Part shown: positions 52,802 to 64,000 of the stretch, piece after piece | Layout: each line of letters opens with the position of its first letter | How positions within the stretch are numbered: position 1 is the first letter of the stretch | DNA from: Erysipelotrichia bacterium | GTDB taxonomy: Bacteria > Bacillota_I > Bacilli_A > Erysipelotrichales > Erysipelotrichaceae | Assembly (NCBI GenBank): GCA_012520255.1 | Contig: JAAYOQ010000005.1 | Span: 24,001-88,000, forward strand | Direction: 5' to 3' | DNA: 64,000 nt | Position numbers and translations under genes: made by a program | The notes under the pieces: generated by a model | The model's input: only the letters and a program-made list of their open reading frames with translations | Databases searched by the model: none | Told to the model about the DNA's origin: nothing

Positions 52802-53218
52802 ATGAAAAGAGTTGCAAAAGTATGTAAGCTCCAATTTCCAGCAGGTGGAGCAAGACCTGGTCCAGCATTAGCTAGTGCTGGTATCAACATGCCTCAATTC
52901 TGTCAGGCATTCAACGATGCTACTAAAGACAGAGGTGGGGATTTAGTACCTGTAATCATTACAGCTTATGAAGACAAAACGTTTGACTTTGTCTTGAAAA
53001 CAACTCCAGCTGCCCACATGTTGAAGAAAGCTGCCGGCATCAGTAAAGGCTCAGGCACACCTAAAACTGTAAAAGCTGGAAAAATCACAGTTGATCAATT
53101 AAGAGAAATCGCAGAATACAAAATGCCAGATTTAAATGCCAATGATGTTGAATCAGCAATGAGAGTCGTTGCTGGAACAGCAAAAAATATGGGCATTAAG
53201 ATTGAAGGATGGGACTAA
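52802..53218 (+). CDS. rplK: 50S ribosomal protein L11
   Basis: 138 residues of the GTPase-associated centre. L-Q-F-P-A-G-G-A-R-P-G-P-A-L-A (about 11-25) and I-N-M-P-Q-F-C, then the RNA-binding C-terminal domain K-K-A-A-G-I-S-K-G-S-G-T-P. ATG 52802 follows AAAGGAAA; the frame is open further up but through the leader hairpin. Confidence 0.97.
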   Translation: MKRVAKVCKLQFPAGGARPGPALASAGINMPQFCQAFNDATKDRGGDLVPVIITAYEDKTFDFVLKTTPAAHMLKKAAGISKGSGTPKTVKAGKITVDQLREIAEYKMPDLNANDVESAMRVVAGTAKNMGIKIEGWD

Positions 53219-53221
53219 GCT

Positions 53222-53908
53222 ATGGCAAGAAGAAGTAAGAATTATCAAGCTGCAGCTAAACTTATCGAAAAAGACAAAGCTTATCCAATTACAGAAGCAA
53301 TTGATTTAGTTAAGAAAGCTTCTTATGCTAAGTTTGATGCTACAGTTGAATTAGTATTCAGATTAAATGTTGACCCACGTCATGCTGATCAACAATTACG
53401 TGGAGCAATGGTATTGCCAAATGGAACAGGTAAAACTCAAAAAGTTCTGGTTATCACTCAGGGAGCGAAAGAACAGGAAGCAAAAGACGCTGGTGCTGAT
53501 ATCGTGGGTGGTAAAGAACTATTAGAAGACATCAAAAAGGGCTGGTTTGACTTTGATGTAATCGTAGCTACTCCTGATATGATGGGTGAATTAGGAAAAC
53601 TGGGAAGAATCTTGGGACCTAAGGGCTTAATGCCAAACCCTAAAACTGGAACAGTTACAATGAATGTTGCTGCGGCAATTGAAGAAATCAAAAAAGGTAA
53701 AGTTACTTACCGTACTGATAAGGAAGGTAATGTAGCAGTTATTTTAGGAAAAGCTTCATTTGACACAGAAAAACTAGTTGAGAACTACCATGCTATTTAT
53801 GATGTAATCTTAAAAGCTAGACCTGCAGCTGTTAAAGGCACATATATGAAAAACGTTACCGTTTGTGCATCTATGTCACCATCAGTTAAGGTTGACCATC
53901 TTGTATAA
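53222..53908 (+). CDS. rplA: 50S ribosomal protein L1
   Basis: 228 residues forming the L1 stalk, which ejects deacylated tRNA; also a likely repressor of its own operon. Motifs [12 protein letters not shown] (about 40-51), [18 protein letters not shown] are diagnostic. Three bases after rplK. Confidence 0.98.
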   Translation: MARRSKNYQAAAKLIEKDKAYPITEAIDLVKKASYAKFDATVELVFRLNVDPRHADQQLRGAMVLPNGTGKTQKVLVITQGAKEQEAKDAGADIVGGKELLEDIKKGWFDFDVIVATPDMMGELGKLGRILGPKGLMPNPKTGTVTMNVAAAIEEIKKGKVTYRTDKEGNVAVILGKASFDTEKLVENYHAIYDVILKARPAAVKGTYMKNVTVCASMSPSVKVDHLV

Positions 53909-53939
53909 GCAAGAAAATTAGAATTTATTGTAAACAATA

Positions 53940-54045
53940 TACCATAGACAGCAACGACCGATCTGGTTTAAAAATGTTGCCGAGGTAAAGTTGATAAAGA
54001 AAACTTTGGCCTATTTTGTCTTTGGTAAAATAGGCTTTTATTTTA
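53940..54045 (+). ncRNA. L10 leader (autoregulatory mRNA element) with attenuator
   Basis: The region between rplA and rplJ holds the conserved TAGACAGC core, paired segments GCAAC with GTTGC (about 53951-53980) and a following CCGAGGT, typical of the L10(L12)4-binding leader of rplJL. GCCTATTTT and AAAATAGGC (54009-54035) form a terminator-like stem followed by TTTTATTTTAT. L10 binding probably controls read-through into rplJ. Confidence 0.82.
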
Positions 54046-54087
54046 TATGGGTATATTGAACAAACACTTAAAGAAAGGAAGAACATT

Positions 54088-54603
54088 ATGAACCAACAAA
54101 TACTAGAACAAAAGAAGCAACTGGTTAATGAAATCGCTGAAAAGATTGATAACGCTGCTTCAACTGTAATTGTTGAGTACCGTGGTTTAAAGGTAAAAGA
54201 AGTAACGGAATTGCGTAGATTGTTACGTGAAGAAGATTGTGAATTTATCGTTTATAAAAACACCATGGTTCAACGTGCTTCTGAAAAGTTGGGTTATGAC
54301 GAATTATTGGAATCATTAACTGGTCCAAATGCTGTAGCAATGTCAGCTGATGCAGTTGCTCCAGCAAGAGTCTTACACAAGTTTGCTAGAAAGCATGACA
54401 AATTAGTAATTAAAGCTGGTATCGTAGACAAAAGATTTGTTAATGCTGATGAATTAAAAGCATTATCAAAACTTCCAAACAAAGATGGCATGATTGCAAT
54501 GCTACTTGGATGTTTACAAAGCCCAATTCGTTCATTTGCTGCTACAGTTAAAGCTATCGCTGATAAAGAAGAAAATCCAGCAACTGAACCTGCTGCCGAA
54601 TAA
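54088..54603 (+). CDS. rplJ: 50S ribosomal protein L10
   Basis: 171 residues forming the base of the L7/L12 stalk. V-I-V-E-Y-R-G-L-K-V-K-E-V-T-E-L-R and Y-K-N-T-M-V-Q-R-A near residues 24-65 are conserved; the C-terminal helix binds L7/L12 dimers. AAAGGAAG precedes the ATG. Downstream of the L10 leader. Confidence 0.97.
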   Translation: MNQQILEQKKQLVNEIAEKIDNAASTVIVEYRGLKVKEVTELRRLLREEDCEFIVYKNTMVQRASEKLGYDELLESLTGPNAVAMSADAVAPARVLHKFARKHDKLVIKAGIVDKRFVNADELKALSKLPNKDGMIAMLLGCLQSPIRSFAATVKAIADKEENPATEPAAE

Positions 54604-54622
54604 TTAGATGGAGGAAAATAAA

Positions 54623-55006
54623 ATGGCAAAATTAACAAATGAAGAAATCATCGCATCTCTTAAAGAGATGACAATTTTAGAACTAAATGATTTAGTAAAA
54701 GCAATCGAAAAAGAATTTGGAGTAACTGCTGTAGTTGCACAGGCACCTGTACAGGAACAAGAACCACAAGAACCAAAAGGACCAACTGAAGTAACAATTA
54801 TGTTAAAAGAAGTAGGACAGACTAAGATTGCTGTTATCAAAGCTGTTAAAGAAGCTACTGGTATCGACTTAATGAGTGCTAAGAAAATCGTTGACGCTTG
54901 CACACCTGATTCACCATCGGTAATCAAGGAAAACGTTAAGATTGAAGATGCAGATGCTATTAAGGAAGCTATCTTGGCAGCTGGCGCTGTTGTAGAATAC
55001 AAATAA
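54623..55006 (+). CDS. rplL: 50S ribosomal protein L7/L12
   Basis: 127 residues. N-terminal dimerisation domain with E-M-T-I-L-E-L-N-D-L-V-K-A-I-E-K-E-F, a hinge, then the factor-binding C-terminal domain with V-G-Q-T-K-I-A-V-I-K-A-V-K-E and S-A-K-K-I-V-D-A. The C-terminal domain is a little longer than usual after V-D-A (C-T-P-D-S-P-S insertion). The hinge is Q/E/P-rich and less alanine-rich than in E. coli. ATG 54623 follows GGAGG; the start 15 bases earlier overlaps that site. Confidence 0.97.
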   Translation: MAKLTNEEIIASLKEMTILELNDLVKAIEKEFGVTAVVAQAPVQEQEPQEPKGPTEVTIMLKEVGQTKIAVIKAVKEATGIDLMSAKKIVDACTPDSPSVIKENVKIEDADAIKEAILAAGAVVEYK

Positions 55007-55028
55007 GTCTAAACAACTAATCTATAAC

Positions 55029-55067
55029 CAGGCCGAGTTATTATAGTTTAATTCGGCCTTGTTTTAT
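55029..55067 (+). terminator. Hairpin after rplL
   Basis: AGGCCGA and TCGGCCT pair around a 16-base loop, followed by TGTTTT. Likely partial terminator between rplL and the methyltransferase gene. Confidence 0.65.
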
Positions 55068-55084
55068 CAAGTGGAGGATAATGG

Positions 55085-55681
55085 ATGAGCTATTATTTTA
55101 CCAATGATCCAAACAAAACAACAAACCGAAAGAAAATTGACTTTCGGTTTTCGGGCGTTTTAAGGACCTTTATTTCTGATGATGGAGTTTTCTCTAAAAG
55201 CACTTTAGACTTTGGTTCAAGAGTCTTATTGGAAACTCTGATAGAAGAAAATCTAAAAGGACGTGTTGTTGATATGGGCTGCGGACTGGGTTATATTGGC
55301 ATTTTACTAAAAGAGTACAAACCTGAAATTTTACTTACTATGGTTGATATAAATGAAACAGCAGTAGCATTGGCAAAAGAAAATAGTGCTCTATATCGCC
55401 AGAATAATGTGGTGATCTGTTCTAACGGATTTGAAAGCGTTGATGATAACTTTGATGTGATAGTTTCTAATCCGCCAATTAGAACAGGAAAGAAAATAAT
55501 TTATAAAATGTTTTCTGATGGATATGATCATCTAAATGAAGGTGGAATAATGTATCTAGTGATTAAAAGAAAACAAGGTGCTGAAAGTGCTATCAGATAT
55601 CTGCAGTCAATTAAATTCACAGCTGAAGTAATCAGTAAAAAAGGCGGATACTGGGTAATTAAAGCATCTAAACAAAATTAA
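55085..55681 (+). CDS. RsmC-like rRNA methyltransferase (YbxB type)
   Basis: 198 residues of the 16S rRNA guanine-N2 methyltransferase-like group. SAM motif V-D-M-G-C-G-L-G-Y-I-G (about 60-70) and the catalytic N-P-P-I-R-T-G-K (about 130-137). It starts H/Y-Y-F-T-N-D-P style (Y-Y-F-T-N-D-P-N). The position between rplL and rpoB is that of Bacillus ybxB. GTGGAGGAT precedes ATG 55085. Confidence 0.9.
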   Translation: MSYYFTNDPNKTTNRKKIDFRFSGVLRTFISDDGVFSKSTLDFGSRVLLETLIEENLKGRVVDMGCGLGYIGILLKEYKPEILLTMVDINETAVALAKENSALYRQNNVVICSNGFESVDDNFDVIVSNPPIRTGKKIIYKMFSDGYDHLNEGGIMYLVIKRKQGAESAIRYLQSIKFTAEVISKKGGYWVIKASKQN

Positions 55682-55688
55682 AAAGAAG

Positions 55689-55717
55689 TTGACAATTTCG
55701 AAGGATATTGTTATTAT
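55689..55717 (+). promoter_or_regulatory. Promoter of rpoBC
   Basis: TTGACA (55689-55694), 17 bases, TATTAT (55712-55717). The leader after it (55745-55780) contains GGGTAAGAA and TTTTTTGCCC, which can pair and may attenuate transcription. Confidence 0.7.
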
Positions 55718-55803
55718 ATATAATTGCATAATAGTATATTAAAATGGGTAAGAATCGGTAAAAATCGCATTTTTTGCCCAATTATAAGGAAGGGGACGTT
55801 GTA

Positions 55804-58800
55804 ATGAGCAATAAACCGTATCGTGAAATCGTGCGTGGTAAAGCAGTCCGTAGAGACTATTCTAAAGTAAGTGGAACCCTGGAACTTCCAAATCTTGTGG
55901 AAATTCAAACTGAATCTTATAGATGGTTTGAAGAAGAAGGCATTCGTGAAGTGTTTGAAGAAATTTATCCAATTCAAAATGCCAATGGTAATATCAATCT
56001 TGAATTTTTAAGTTATAAGTTTGGCGAGCCCAAAAATGATATCAATAAATGTAAAGCAGGAGAGTTGACATATTCAGCTCCTTTAGTTGCGTCTATGAGA
56101 CTTACAATCATTGATGAACAAGGTGAAGTAATTCAAAGAGATGTAGAAGAGGTCTTTTTGGGAGATTTTCCTAAATTGACTCCTACCGGAACATTTATTA
56201 TCAATGGTGCAGAAAGAGTTATTGTTTCTCAAATTGTGAGAAGCCCAGGCGCTTATTTTGCGACAGCCATTGAAGATAGAACTAACAGGGATCTTTTTAC
56301 TGGTGAATTGATTCCATCAAGGGGAACCTGGCTGGAGTTTATGACCGATTCTAAGAAAGCAAATCTTGGTCGTATTATCAACATGAGTGTTGATAGAAAA
56401 CGTAAAATCTTATCAACGATTTTATTTAAAGCAATCGGTTTATCTTTAAATCTTGAAAAAGGTGACGATGCTTATGATACTTCAGAAATCAAGAAGTTTT
56501 TGAAAGCGATAAATTTACCAGTTTATGATGACCTTGAATCTGAAATGGAACAACAGGAATTTTTAAATATCTATTTATTATTGTATTCAGGTGTTTTTGG
56601 TAAATATGAAGAAATTCAAAATACACTAATGGCTGATAGCAGGATAAAAACAACTGATGAATCATTAAAAGCCATTTATGAAAATCAGAGGTCAGATGAC
56701 ATTCATACTGTTGAAGGGGCAAAATCTTTGATGAATGCCAAGTTTTTTGATTCTAGAAGATATGATCTGAATAAAGCCGGCCGTTATAAAACTAATCTGA
56801 AATTAGGCGCTTATGCTCGTTGTAAGAATAAATATCTTGCCAAAGATTTAAAAGATGAAAACGGTAATATTGTTGTTAGAAAAGACACATTAATTGATAC
56901 TAAGGAATTATTGGCAGTCATTAAGGAAAATTTGGATAAAGGCTTAAATATGGTTGCCTATCCTCAAAGATATGAATTTTCTCATCCAGATGCATTTATC
57001 GTACCTGTAAGCAATGGAAAGGCATTAGTTGGAAGAATTGTAGCCAGAAACATTGATATGGGAGATAAAGTAATTGAGGTTGGTACAGTTTTAACTGTTG
57101 AAGATATTGAAGAATTAAGTAAGAGTGATGTAGAAATGATTTCTGTTTATGGTGGAATCGTTGCTCAAAAAGTAAAGCTAACTGGTGAAAATGTCAATGC
57201 AGTGCTTAACTTTGGTGGAAGATTATATTGTTTTGGTCGTTTAACAGAAAACGGTAAAGATGTATTCTATCAGGATGAATTAGTGGTTGACAGATATATT
57301 CCAGATACAGAACAGCCAATTTTAGATAATGAAGCAAGGACATTTATTTATGACAATGTTCAAAACGGTGCTGAATATTCACTATATTTAGTTGGTTCAG
57401 CCAATCAGGTTATCTTTGTTAAAAACAATGCTGAATCTGATCATGTAATCAAAATTGTTGGCAATGATCCATTGACAAGAAAGAAAACAATCATTATTTC
57501 TGATATGTATGCACAGTATTCATATTTATTAAACAGAATTGATGATGTTGGTACTGATGATGATATTGACCACTTAGGCAATAGAAGAATAAGGACTGTT
57601 GGTGAACTTATCCAAAACCAATATCGTATCGGTTTTTCAAGAATGGAAAAAAACATCAAAGAAAGAATGTCTATTTCTGATATCAGCACAATCACAGCTA
57701 AAAACCTGACAAATATCAGAAGTTTGCAGGCTGCAGTTAAAGAATTTTTCTCATCTTCTCAATTATCTCAATTTATGGACCAGGAAAATCCGCTGGCTGA
57801 ATTAACTAACAAGCGTCGTATTTCAGCGCTTGGGCCTGGTGGACTGACAAGAGAAAGAGCTGGTTTTGAGGTGCGTGACGTTCATAATACTCACTATGGA
57901 AGAATCTGTCCAATTGAGACACCAGAGGGTCCAAACATTGGTTTGATTAATTATTTGACTTCATATGCCAAAGTCAATGAATATGGGTTTATTGAAACTC
58001 CATATCGTAAGGTAGATAGAAAAACCTTTAAGGTCTTAGATGATGAAGTAGTTTATCTATCAGCTGATAAGGAAATGGAGTATGTCATTGCTCAGGCTAA
58101 TGAAGTTGAAAAAGGTTATTTAACTGCTGGACCTTGTGTCTGTCGATACCAGACAGAAACTGTTATGATGGATAGAAGTGATGTTGAATTAGTCGACGTT
58201 TCACCTAAACAGATTATTTCTGTCGCTGCTGCATGCATTCCATTTTTAGAAAATGATGACTGTACTCGTGCTTTAATGGGGGCTAACATGCAAAGACAGG
58301 CAGTTCCTTTAATTAAACCTCATTCTCCAGATGTTGGAACAGGTATGGAGCATAAGATTGCTCACGATGCAGGTAGTGCAGTTATCGCTGAAAGAGGCGG
58401 TGTAGTCACTTATGTTGATGCTACCAAAATTGTTGTACAGACAGATCAAGGTTCTGACACATACAATTTAGTTAAATTCCGCAGATCAAATACCGGAACC
58501 TGTATCAACCAGACTCCGATTGTCAAATTAGGAGAAATTGTTCAGGCCGATGATATAATCGCTGATGGACCAAGTATGGAAAATGGCGAATTAGCCTTAG
58601 GACAGAATGTTAAAATTGCCTTTATGACTTGGAATGGCTATAACTATGAAGATGCTATTATCATGTCTGAAAGTTTGGTTAAAAATGATATATTCACTTC
58701 AATTCATATTGAAGAACATACAATTGAATGCCGTAAAACTAAATTAGGCGATGAAGAAATTACTAGAGACATCCCTAATGTCAGTGAGCAGAGCATCAGA

Positions 58801-59946
58801 AACTTAGATTCTAGAGGAATTATCAGAATTGGTGCAGAAGTTAAAGAGGGAGATATCTTAGTTGGTAAGGTTACTCCAAAAGGCCAGTCAGAAGGTACTC
58901 CTGAAGAAAAACTTTTAGCTGCCATCTTTGGTGAGAAATCTAAAGAAGTTAGAGACAATTCATTAAAAGTTCCACATGGTGGAGCAGGTATTGTTCAATC
59001 AATCAGAAGATTTACCAGGGAAAACCATGAACTGCCTTCTGGTGTTGAGGAGATTGTCAAAGTTTATATCGTTCAGAAACGTAAGATTTCTGAGGGCGAT
59101 AAAATGGCTGGTCGTCATGGTAATAAGGGTGTTATCTCTAAGATTTTACCAGATGAAGATATGCCATTTATGGCCGATGGAACGCAGATTGATGTAATGT
59201 TAAATCCGTTTGGTGTTCCTTCGCGTATGAATATCGGTCAGGTTTTGGAAGTTCATTTAGGCTTAGCGGCTGAAAAATTGGGTTGTAAATTTGCAACGCC
59301 AGTATTTGATGGAATAAACAATGAAGAACTGATGGATATTTTAAGGGAAACAGGTGCTTCTAAAGATGGTAAAGTTCAACTGTTTGATGGTAGAACTGGT
59401 GAGCCATTTGATGAGAGGATAGCTGTTGGAGTCATGTATATGATTAAGTTATCGCACATGGTTGATGATAAATTACATGCTAGAGCAACAGGACCTTATT
59501 CATTAGTTACTCAACAACCATTAGGTGGTAAAGCACAAAATGGTGGTCAAAGATTTGGTGAAATGGAAGTTTGGGCTTTAGAAGCCTATGGAGCTGCCAG
59601 CATTTTATCGGAAATGTTAACTATCAAATCAGATGATGTTATGGGCAGAACGAGAACTTATGAAGCAATCATTAAAGGAAAACCTATTCCTGAAAGTAGC
59701 GTAGGTGAATCATTTAGAGTACTGGTTCACGAGTTAAAGGCCTTATCATTAGACGTCCAGGTGTTAGACAAGGATGGAAATGTAATGGATATTTCACAAA
59801 ATGAGGAAGAATCAAAACCAGCAGAAAAAGAAACAGAACAAGTATTTGACAGCAATGAAGGATATGGAATTGTAGATGTTGATGGTGAAGAGAGCATTCC
59901 CGAAGCAGCAGTAATCACTGCTGACAGTATGGATTATGATTTTTAA
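55804..59946 (+). CDS. rpoB: RNA polymerase beta subunit, with large insert
   Basis: 1380 residues, against about 1190 in Bacillus. Catalytic motifs are normal: [11 protein letters not shown] (about 318), [12 protein letters not shown] (about 587), the rifampicin region [15 protein letters not shown] (about 656-670), [12 protein letters not shown] and [12 protein letters not shown]. The extra length lies between residues about 318 and 587, including a barrel-sandwich-like [13 protein letters not shown] segment. An acidic tail follows the C-terminal anchor. ATG 55804 is behind AAGGAAGGGG. Confidence 0.98.
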   Translation: MSNKPYREIVRGKAVRRDYSKVSGTLELPNLVEIQTESYRWFEEEGIREVFEEIYPIQNANGNINLEFLSYKFGEPKNDINKCKAGELTYSAPLVASMRLTIIDEQGEVIQRDVEEVFLGDFPKLTPTGTFIINGAERVIVSQIVRSPGAYFATAIEDRTNRDLFTGELIPSRGTWLEFMTDSKKANLGRIINMSVDRKRKILSTILFKAIGLSLNLEKGDDAYDTSEIKKFLKAINLPVYDDLESEMEQQEFLNIYLLLYSGVFGKYEEIQNTLMADSRIKTTDESLKAIYENQRSDDIHTVEGAKSLMNAKFFDSRRYDLNKAGRYKTNLKLGAYARCKNKYLAKDLKDENGNIVVRKDTLIDTKELLAVIKENLDKGLNMVAYPQRYEFSHPDAFIVPVSNGKALVGRIVARNIDMGDKVIEVGTVLTVEDIEELSKSDVEMISVYGGIVAQKVKLTGENVNAVLNFGGRLYCFGRLTENGKDVFYQDELVVDRYIPDTEQPILDNEARTFIYDNVQNGAEYSLYLVGSANQVIFVKNNAESDHVIKIVGNDPLTRKKTIIISDMYAQYSYLLNRIDDVGTDDDIDHLGNRRIRTVGELIQNQYRIGFSRMEKNIKERMSISDISTITAKNLTNIRSLQAAVKEFFSSSQLSQFMDQENPLAELTNKRRISALGPGGLTRERAGFEVRDVHNTHYGRICPIETPEGPNIGLINYLTSYAKVNEYGFIETPYRKVDRKTFKVLDDEVVYLSADKEMEYVIAQANEVEKGYLTAGPCVCRYQTETVMMDRSDVELVDVSPKQIISVAAACIPFLENDDCTRALMGANMQRQAVPLIKPHSPDVGTGMEHKIAHDAGSAVIAERGGVVTYVDATKIVVQTDQGSDTYNLVKFRRSNTGTCINQTPIVKLGEIVQADDIIADGPSMENGELALGQNVKIAFMTWNGYNYEDAIIMSESLVKNDIFTSIHIEEHTIECRKTKLGDEEITRDIPNVSEQSIRNLDSRGIIRIGAEVKEGDILVGKVTPKGQSEGTPEEKLLAAIFGEKSKEVRDNSLKVPHGGAGIVQSIRRFTRENHELPSGVEEIVKVYIVQKRKISEGDKMAGRHGNKGVISKILPDEDMPFMADGTQIDVMLNPFGVPSRMNIGQVLEVHLGLAAEKLGCKFATPVFDGINNEELMDILRETGASKDGKVQLFDGRTGEPFDERIAVGVMYMIKLSHMVDDKLHARATGPYSLVTQQPLGGKAQNGGQRFGEMEVWALEAYGAASILSEMLTIKSDDVMGRTRTYEAIIKGKPIPESSVGESFRVLVHELKALSLDVQVLDKDGNVMDISQNEEESKPAEKETEQVFDSNEGYGIVDVDGEESIPEAAVITADSMDYDF

Positions 59947-59960
59947 GGAGGTACCAATAA

Positions 59961-62900
59961 ATGAATATTAATGATGTCGCAAAAGTCAAAATTGGTTTAG
60001 CATCTCCAGAACGTGTTTTAGAATGGTCTTATGGTGAAGTTAAAAAACCCGAAACAATAAACTACCGTTCTCAAAAACCGGAAAAGGATGGTTTATTCTG
60101 TGAAAGAATCTTTGGTCCGGCAAAAGACTGGGAATGTAGTTGTGGAAAATATAAGAAAGTTAGATATAAAGGTGTAGTTTGTGACAAGTGTGGTGTAGAA
60201 ATTACTAGAAGCTCAGTAAGAAGAGAAAGAATGGGTCATATTAACTTAGCTGTTCCTATCGCTCATATCTGGTATGTTAAAGGAACACCAAGTCGCATCG
60301 CTTTGCTTCTTGATGTCTTACCTAAACAATTGGAAGAGGTAATATATTTCGTTAAATGGATTGTTACAGACCCAAAAGATGTTCAAGAACTAACTTATAA
60401 ACAGATTATTACAACAGCTGATTATCGTAAATATCGCGAATTATATGGTGCAAATTCCTTTGAAGCAAAAATTGGTGCAGAAGCAATCAAGTTGCTTTTA
60501 GAACAAGTCGATTTAGATAGAGAATATAATATCCTGGTTGAACAATTGGAAGATGCAACAGGTGAAAAACGTAAGAAATTAATCAGACGTTTAGAAACAG
60601 TCGGTGCTTTCAGAAATTCAGGCCAACGTCCTGAATGGATGATATTAACAGCGCTGCCGGTTATTCCACCTGATTTAAGACCGATGCTGCAGTTAGATGG
60701 TGGAAGATTTGCTACCAGTGATTTAAACGATCTTTACAGAAGGGTTATTACCAGAAATAACCGTTTGCAGAAATTACTGGATTTAGGTACTCCTGCAATT
60801 ATCGTGCAAAACGAAAAACGTATGGTTCAGGAAGCTGTAGATGCTCTAATTGACAATGGTCGAAGAAACAAACCGGTAACAGGGGCTGGCAATCGTGCTT
60901 TAAAGAGTTTGTCTCATGCCTTAAAGGGTAAACAAGGTCGTTTCCGTCAGAATCTGTTAGGTAAACGTGTTGACTTTTCAGGACGTTCAGTCATTGCGGT
61001 TGGACCAGACTTAAACATGTATCAATGTGGCCTGCCAAGAGAAATGGCTTTACAATTATTCAAACCATTCGTTATAAATGAATTAGTCTACCAGGAAAAA
61101 GCTGGTAATGCTAAGGGTGCTGAAAAGATGATTGATAGAGCTGACCCAAGAATTTGGGATGTTGTTGAAGAAGTTGTAAGTGAGCACCCGGTGTTATTAA
61201 ATCGTGCTCCAACATTACATCGATTGGGGATTCAGGCATTTATGCCGAAGATTGTGGAAGGAAGAGCTATTCGTTTACATCCATTAGTCTGTACAGCGTT
61301 TAACGCAGACTTTGATGGTGACCAAATGGCTGTGCATGTACCTTTATCGGAAGAGGCTTGCGCTGAAGCAATGATTTTAATGCTTGCTTCTAATAATATC
61401 TTAGGTCCTAAGGACGGACAGCCGATTGTCACTCCTTCACAGGACATGGTTTTAGGTAACTTCTATTTAACGATGGAAGAAACTAAAGAAGAATTCTATC
61501 AGGAAGCTCAGCGCTTAAGAAATTTAGGTGATAAGGAAAGTGCTCTACTTTGGGAAAGTTATGGTGATTCCGAGGGTAGAATTTATAAAGATGTTGAAGA
61601 AGTATTATTGGCGTATGATACTAAACAGACACATTTACACACCAGAATTGCTCTGAAAGCCAGCTCTTTAAATAAAACTATCTTTACTGAAGAACAAAAT
61701 GATAAATATTTAATCACCTCAGTTGGTAAGATTATTTTCAATCAGATGTTCCCTGATGACTTTCCGTATGTTAATGAGGTAAAGGGTAACTGGAATATAC
61801 ATGTTTCAGATTCATATTTTGTGCCATTTGGTACAAATATCCCAGAATATATTGCTTCACTTCCAAAGCAGGATCCTCTTAAAAAGAAGGATTTAAGTAG
61901 AGTAATTGCGGAAGTATATAAAAAGTATGCTCACAAAGGAGATACTCATGTTTATCTGGATAAAATCAAAGATAACGGCTTTAAATATTCAACTATTGCG
62001 GGTATAACTATTTCATTATCAGATATTACGGTCGCTTCAAATAAAGAAGAAAAAGTTAATGAAGGTAAGGAAAAATCTGAAAGATTAATGAGACTTCATA
62101 AAAGAGGTTTGCTGACAGAGCAAGAATGGGAAAGACAACTGATTGATTTATGGGGTGGTATTAAAGATGATATCGGCGATAAACTGATGGATGAATTACC
62201 TACTAAAAACCCTATCAATATGATGGCGGTTTCTGGTGCTCGTGGCAATAAATCTCATTTTACCCAATTAGCTGGTATTCGTGGACTTATGGGTAAACCT
62301 ACCCAGGCTAAAAGTGCCAAGGGATTCCAATCATCAATTATTGAGGTTCCAATTTACTCAAATTTCCGTGAAGGTTTAAATATCAGTGAGTTCTTTATTT
62401 CATCACATGGTATTAGAAAAGGATTAACCGATACAGCATTAAAGACTGCTTCTTCAGGTTATCTGACTAGAAGACTGGTAGATGTAGCTCAAGATGTGGT
62501 AATTTCCGAGGATGATTGTGGAACAGACAACGGTTATCGTATTTCTGAAATCAAAGATCAGAAAACTGATACAATTATTGAAAGTTTATACGACAGATTA
62601 GTTGGCAGATTTGTTAAAGAAGATGTCGTAAATCCACATACCGGTGAATTAATTATTGCTGAAGATGAATTTATAAATGAAGCAATTGCTGAAAAAATTG
62701 TAGAAGCAGGAATTAAAGAAGTGGTAATCAGAAATGCCTTTTCATGTCAATCTGAAAACGGAGTATGCAGAAAGTGTTATGGACGTAATTTAGCTACTGG
62801 TAAATTGGTTGAAAATGCTGAAGCTGTTGGTATTATGGCTGCCCAATCAATTGGTGAACCTGGAACGCAATTAACAATGCGTAACTTCCACACCGGTGGT

Positions 62901-63761
62901 GTTGCTGGTGGTACAGATATTACTCAAGGTTTACTACGTGTAGAAGAGTTATTTGAGGCTAGAAGTCCTAAACATCCAGCAGTAATTGCCAAAGTATCTG
63001 GAACAATTACAGATATTACACCAGCAGATGAAAATGGTGTTTCTAAAATAGTAATAACCAATGAGCAAGAGGAAAACATTGAACATAAAATTGTAGGAAC
63101 TCAAATTGTCCGTAGTTGGTGGCAAATTGGCTCATATGTCAATGCTGGAGAAAAATTAACCGAAGGTACAGTCAATCCAAAAGAATTAATCGTTGTAGCA
63201 GGATTAAAGGCTGTTCAAGATTATATCTTAAAAGAAGTAATGAAAGTGTATCGTGCACAGGGTATCGATATTTCTGACAAGCACATTGAAATAATAATTT
63301 GTCAAATGTTAAGGAAGGTTATTGTTGTCGATGGTGGCGATACTGAACTGATTAAGGATACTACTATTTCCAAGTCTAAAATTACTGAAATTAATGATGC
63401 TGTTTTAGAAAGAGATGGTAATCCGGCGAAATTCAAACCGATGTTATTAGGTATTTCAAAATCTTCGGTTGAAACTGATTCGTGGCTAAGTGCTGCTTCA
63501 TTCCAGGAAACTACTAAAGTATTAACTAATGCTGCTGTTAGAGGTAAAGTCGATGATTTAATTGGCTTGAAGGAAAACGTCATCATTGGTAAGAAAATTC
63601 CGGCTGGGACAGGCTCTGATGCTGAAAGAGAAACAACAACAATGGTAAACGAAATGGCAGAAGAAATGAGAAAAGCAAAAAATGAACGTTTAGCGATTGT
63701 TGCTGAAAAAGAAGCGGAAAAGGGTGCCAGGGAAGGTAGAAGAATGGAGAAAGAAGGGTAG
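59961..63761 (+). CDS. rpoC: RNA polymerase beta-prime subunit
   Basis: 1266 residues. N-terminal zinc finger (C-S-C-G-K-Y and C-D-K-C-G near 60-80), catalytic N-A-D-F-D-G-D-Q-M (about 447-455), and the second zinc site [11 protein letters not shown] near 930. The trigger-loop and bridge helix region [10 protein letters not shown] follows. The last 40 residues are K/E-rich. TAAGGAGG precedes the ATG; it follows rpoB by 14 bases. Confidence 0.98.
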   Translation: MNINDVAKVKIGLASPERVLEWSYGEVKKPETINYRSQKPEKDGLFCERIFGPAKDWECSCGKYKKVRYKGVVCDKCGVEITRSSVRRERMGHINLAVPIAHIWYVKGTPSRIALLLDVLPKQLEEVIYFVKWIVTDPKDVQELTYKQIITTADYRKYRELYGANSFEAKIGAEAIKLLLEQVDLDREYNILVEQLEDATGEKRKKLIRRLETVGAFRNSGQRPEWMILTALPVIPPDLRPMLQLDGGRFATSDLNDLYRRVITRNNRLQKLLDLGTPAIIVQNEKRMVQEAVDALIDNGRRNKPVTGAGNRALKSLSHALKGKQGRFRQNLLGKRVDFSGRSVIAVGPDLNMYQCGLPREMALQLFKPFVINELVYQEKAGNAKGAEKMIDRADPRIWDVVEEVVSEHPVLLNRAPTLHRLGIQAFMPKIVEGRAIRLHPLVCTAFNADFDGDQMAVHVPLSEEACAEAMILMLASNNILGPKDGQPIVTPSQDMVLGNFYLTMEETKEEFYQEAQRLRNLGDKESALLWESYGDSEGRIYKDVEEVLLAYDTKQTHLHTRIALKASSLNKTIFTEEQNDKYLITSVGKIIFNQMFPDDFPYVNEVKGNWNIHVSDSYFVPFGTNIPEYIASLPKQDPLKKKDLSRVIAEVYKKYAHKGDTHVYLDKIKDNGFKYSTIAGITISLSDITVASNKEEKVNEGKEKSERLMRLHKRGLLTEQEWERQLIDLWGGIKDDIGDKLMDELPTKNPINMMAVSGARGNKSHFTQLAGIRGLMGKPTQAKSAKGFQSSIIEVPIYSNFREGLNISEFFISSHGIRKGLTDTALKTASSGYLTRRLVDVAQDVVISEDDCGTDNGYRISEIKDQKTDTIIESLYDRLVGRFVKEDVVNPHTGELIIAEDEFINEAIAEKIVEAGIKEVVIRNAFSCQSENGVCRKCYGRNLATGKLVENAEAVGIMAAQSIGEPGTQLTMRNFHTGGVAGGTDITQGLLRVEELFEARSPKHPAVIAKVSGTITDITPADENGVSKIVITNEQEENIEHKIVGTQIVRSWWQIGSYVNAGEKLTEGTVNPKELIVVAGLKAVQDYILKEVMKVYRAQGIDISDKHIEIIICQMLRKVIVVDGGDTELIKDTTISKSKITEINDAVLERDGNPAKFKPMLLGISKSSVETDSWLSAASFQETTKVLTNAAVRGKVDDLIGLKENVIIGKKIPAGTGSDAERETTTMVNEMAEEMRKAKNERLAIVAEKEAEKGAREGRRMEKEG

Positions 63762-63776
63762 TCAATATTTTAAATG

Positions 63777-63810
63777 ATAAGCAGAGTCTGTATGGATTCT
63801 GCTTTTTTTG
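63777..63810 (+). terminator. Terminator of rpoBC
   Basis: GCAGAGTC and GATTCTGC pair around TGTATG, followed by TTTTTTT. Confidence 0.88.
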
Positions 63811-63885
63811 TGTTTGGCAATATTAAAAAGAATTAGAATCATTAAAAGGGAATAATTAATAATGCAAAATTAAGATAAATAATAC

Positions 63886-63913
63886 TTGCATTATATTTCG
63901 TTCATGCTATGAT
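63886..63913 (+). promoter_or_regulatory. Promoter of the next operon (probably beyond the window)
   Basis: TTGCAT (63886-63891), 16 bases, TATGAT (63908-63913). AATGCAA (63861-63867) and TTGCATT (63886-63892) form an inverted repeat ending on the -35 box. In Bacillus rpoBC is followed by rpsL-rpsG-fusA; whether that holds here cannot be seen. Confidence 0.55.
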
Positions 63914-64000
63914 TAATGAGCGCCTTAAGAAAGGGGCTTGGAAAATAAAAATTATTCTACAAAACTGATAAAAAAATCGATATAAAAAGAGAAAATTTAT

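Noticed and set aside
54604..55002. Minus-strand open frame of 132 codons over rplL
   Set aside because: Antisense to a certain ribosomal gene; composition is that of a shadow frame.

Overview
This window is chromosomal DNA from a low-GC, Gram-positive-type bacterium. All main genes read through with the standard bacterial code (TGG for Trp), and no gene is broken by in-frame TGA. Several features point to the Firmicutes, most plausibly the Erysipelotrichia side close to the Mollicutes: a zinc-binding S14, a short L17, a Bacillus-like order cysS-mrnC-rlmB-sigH-rpmG-secE-nusG-rplKAJL-(ybxB)-rpoBC, an ECF module next to truA, and many lipoproteins with short lipoboxes. The absence of rpmD (L30) between rpsE and rplO, and the N-terminally extended S5, fit that placement. 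The assignment is inference; no 16S gene is present.

Layout. 1-7276: the 3' half of the spc operon and the alpha operon (end of rplE, rpsN, rpsH, rplF, rplR, rpsE, rplO, secY, adk, infA, rpmJ, rpsM, rpsK, rpoA, rplQ), closed by a terminator. 7408-15828: a lipoprotein, a minus-strand 822-residue adenosine-deaminase-like protein with a C-terminal Rossmann/SLOG-like region, DUF2804, a PPC-domain protein plus small membrane protein, a CofE-like ligase whose ribosome binding site is a run of eight G, a glycerate kinase, and tRNA-Gln(CUG). 15987-19191: ecfA1-ecfA2-ecfT-truA. 19263-22416: tRNA-Leu, a very acidic membrane-anchored protein, an Ig-like lipoprotein, acylphosphatase, tRNA-Ile and tRNA-Ala.

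22417-28740 is accessory-looking: frameshifted gene remnants around a large glutamine synthetase, two small unknown genes, a TGS/uridine-kinase fusion and a C_GCAxxG_C_C protein. 28824-43693 holds a CapD-like nucleotide-sugar dehydratase, a stand-alone riboflavin kinase, LURP-one and DUF2500 proteins, a DUF885 peptidase lipoprotein, a beta-helix surface protein, an aconitase X pair with an Old Yellow Enzyme (apparent catabolic operon), a PfkB kinase, a YhhN membrane protein and a CmpB-type membrane protein.

43847-63761: a DJ-1 protein, then cysS to nusG, then four genes that interrupt the usual nusG-rplK junction (RlmA-like methyltransferase, lipoprotein, HAD phosphatase, DUF1846), then rplK-rplA, an L10 leader, rplJ-rplL, a small rRNA methyltransferase, rpoB and rpoC. 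The window ends just after a promoter that probably serves the next operon. The strongest candidate for an undescribed system is the lone adenosine deaminase/SLOG-like fusion at 8731-11199. It resembles RdrB of RADAR in size and split catalytic core but has no RdrA partner.
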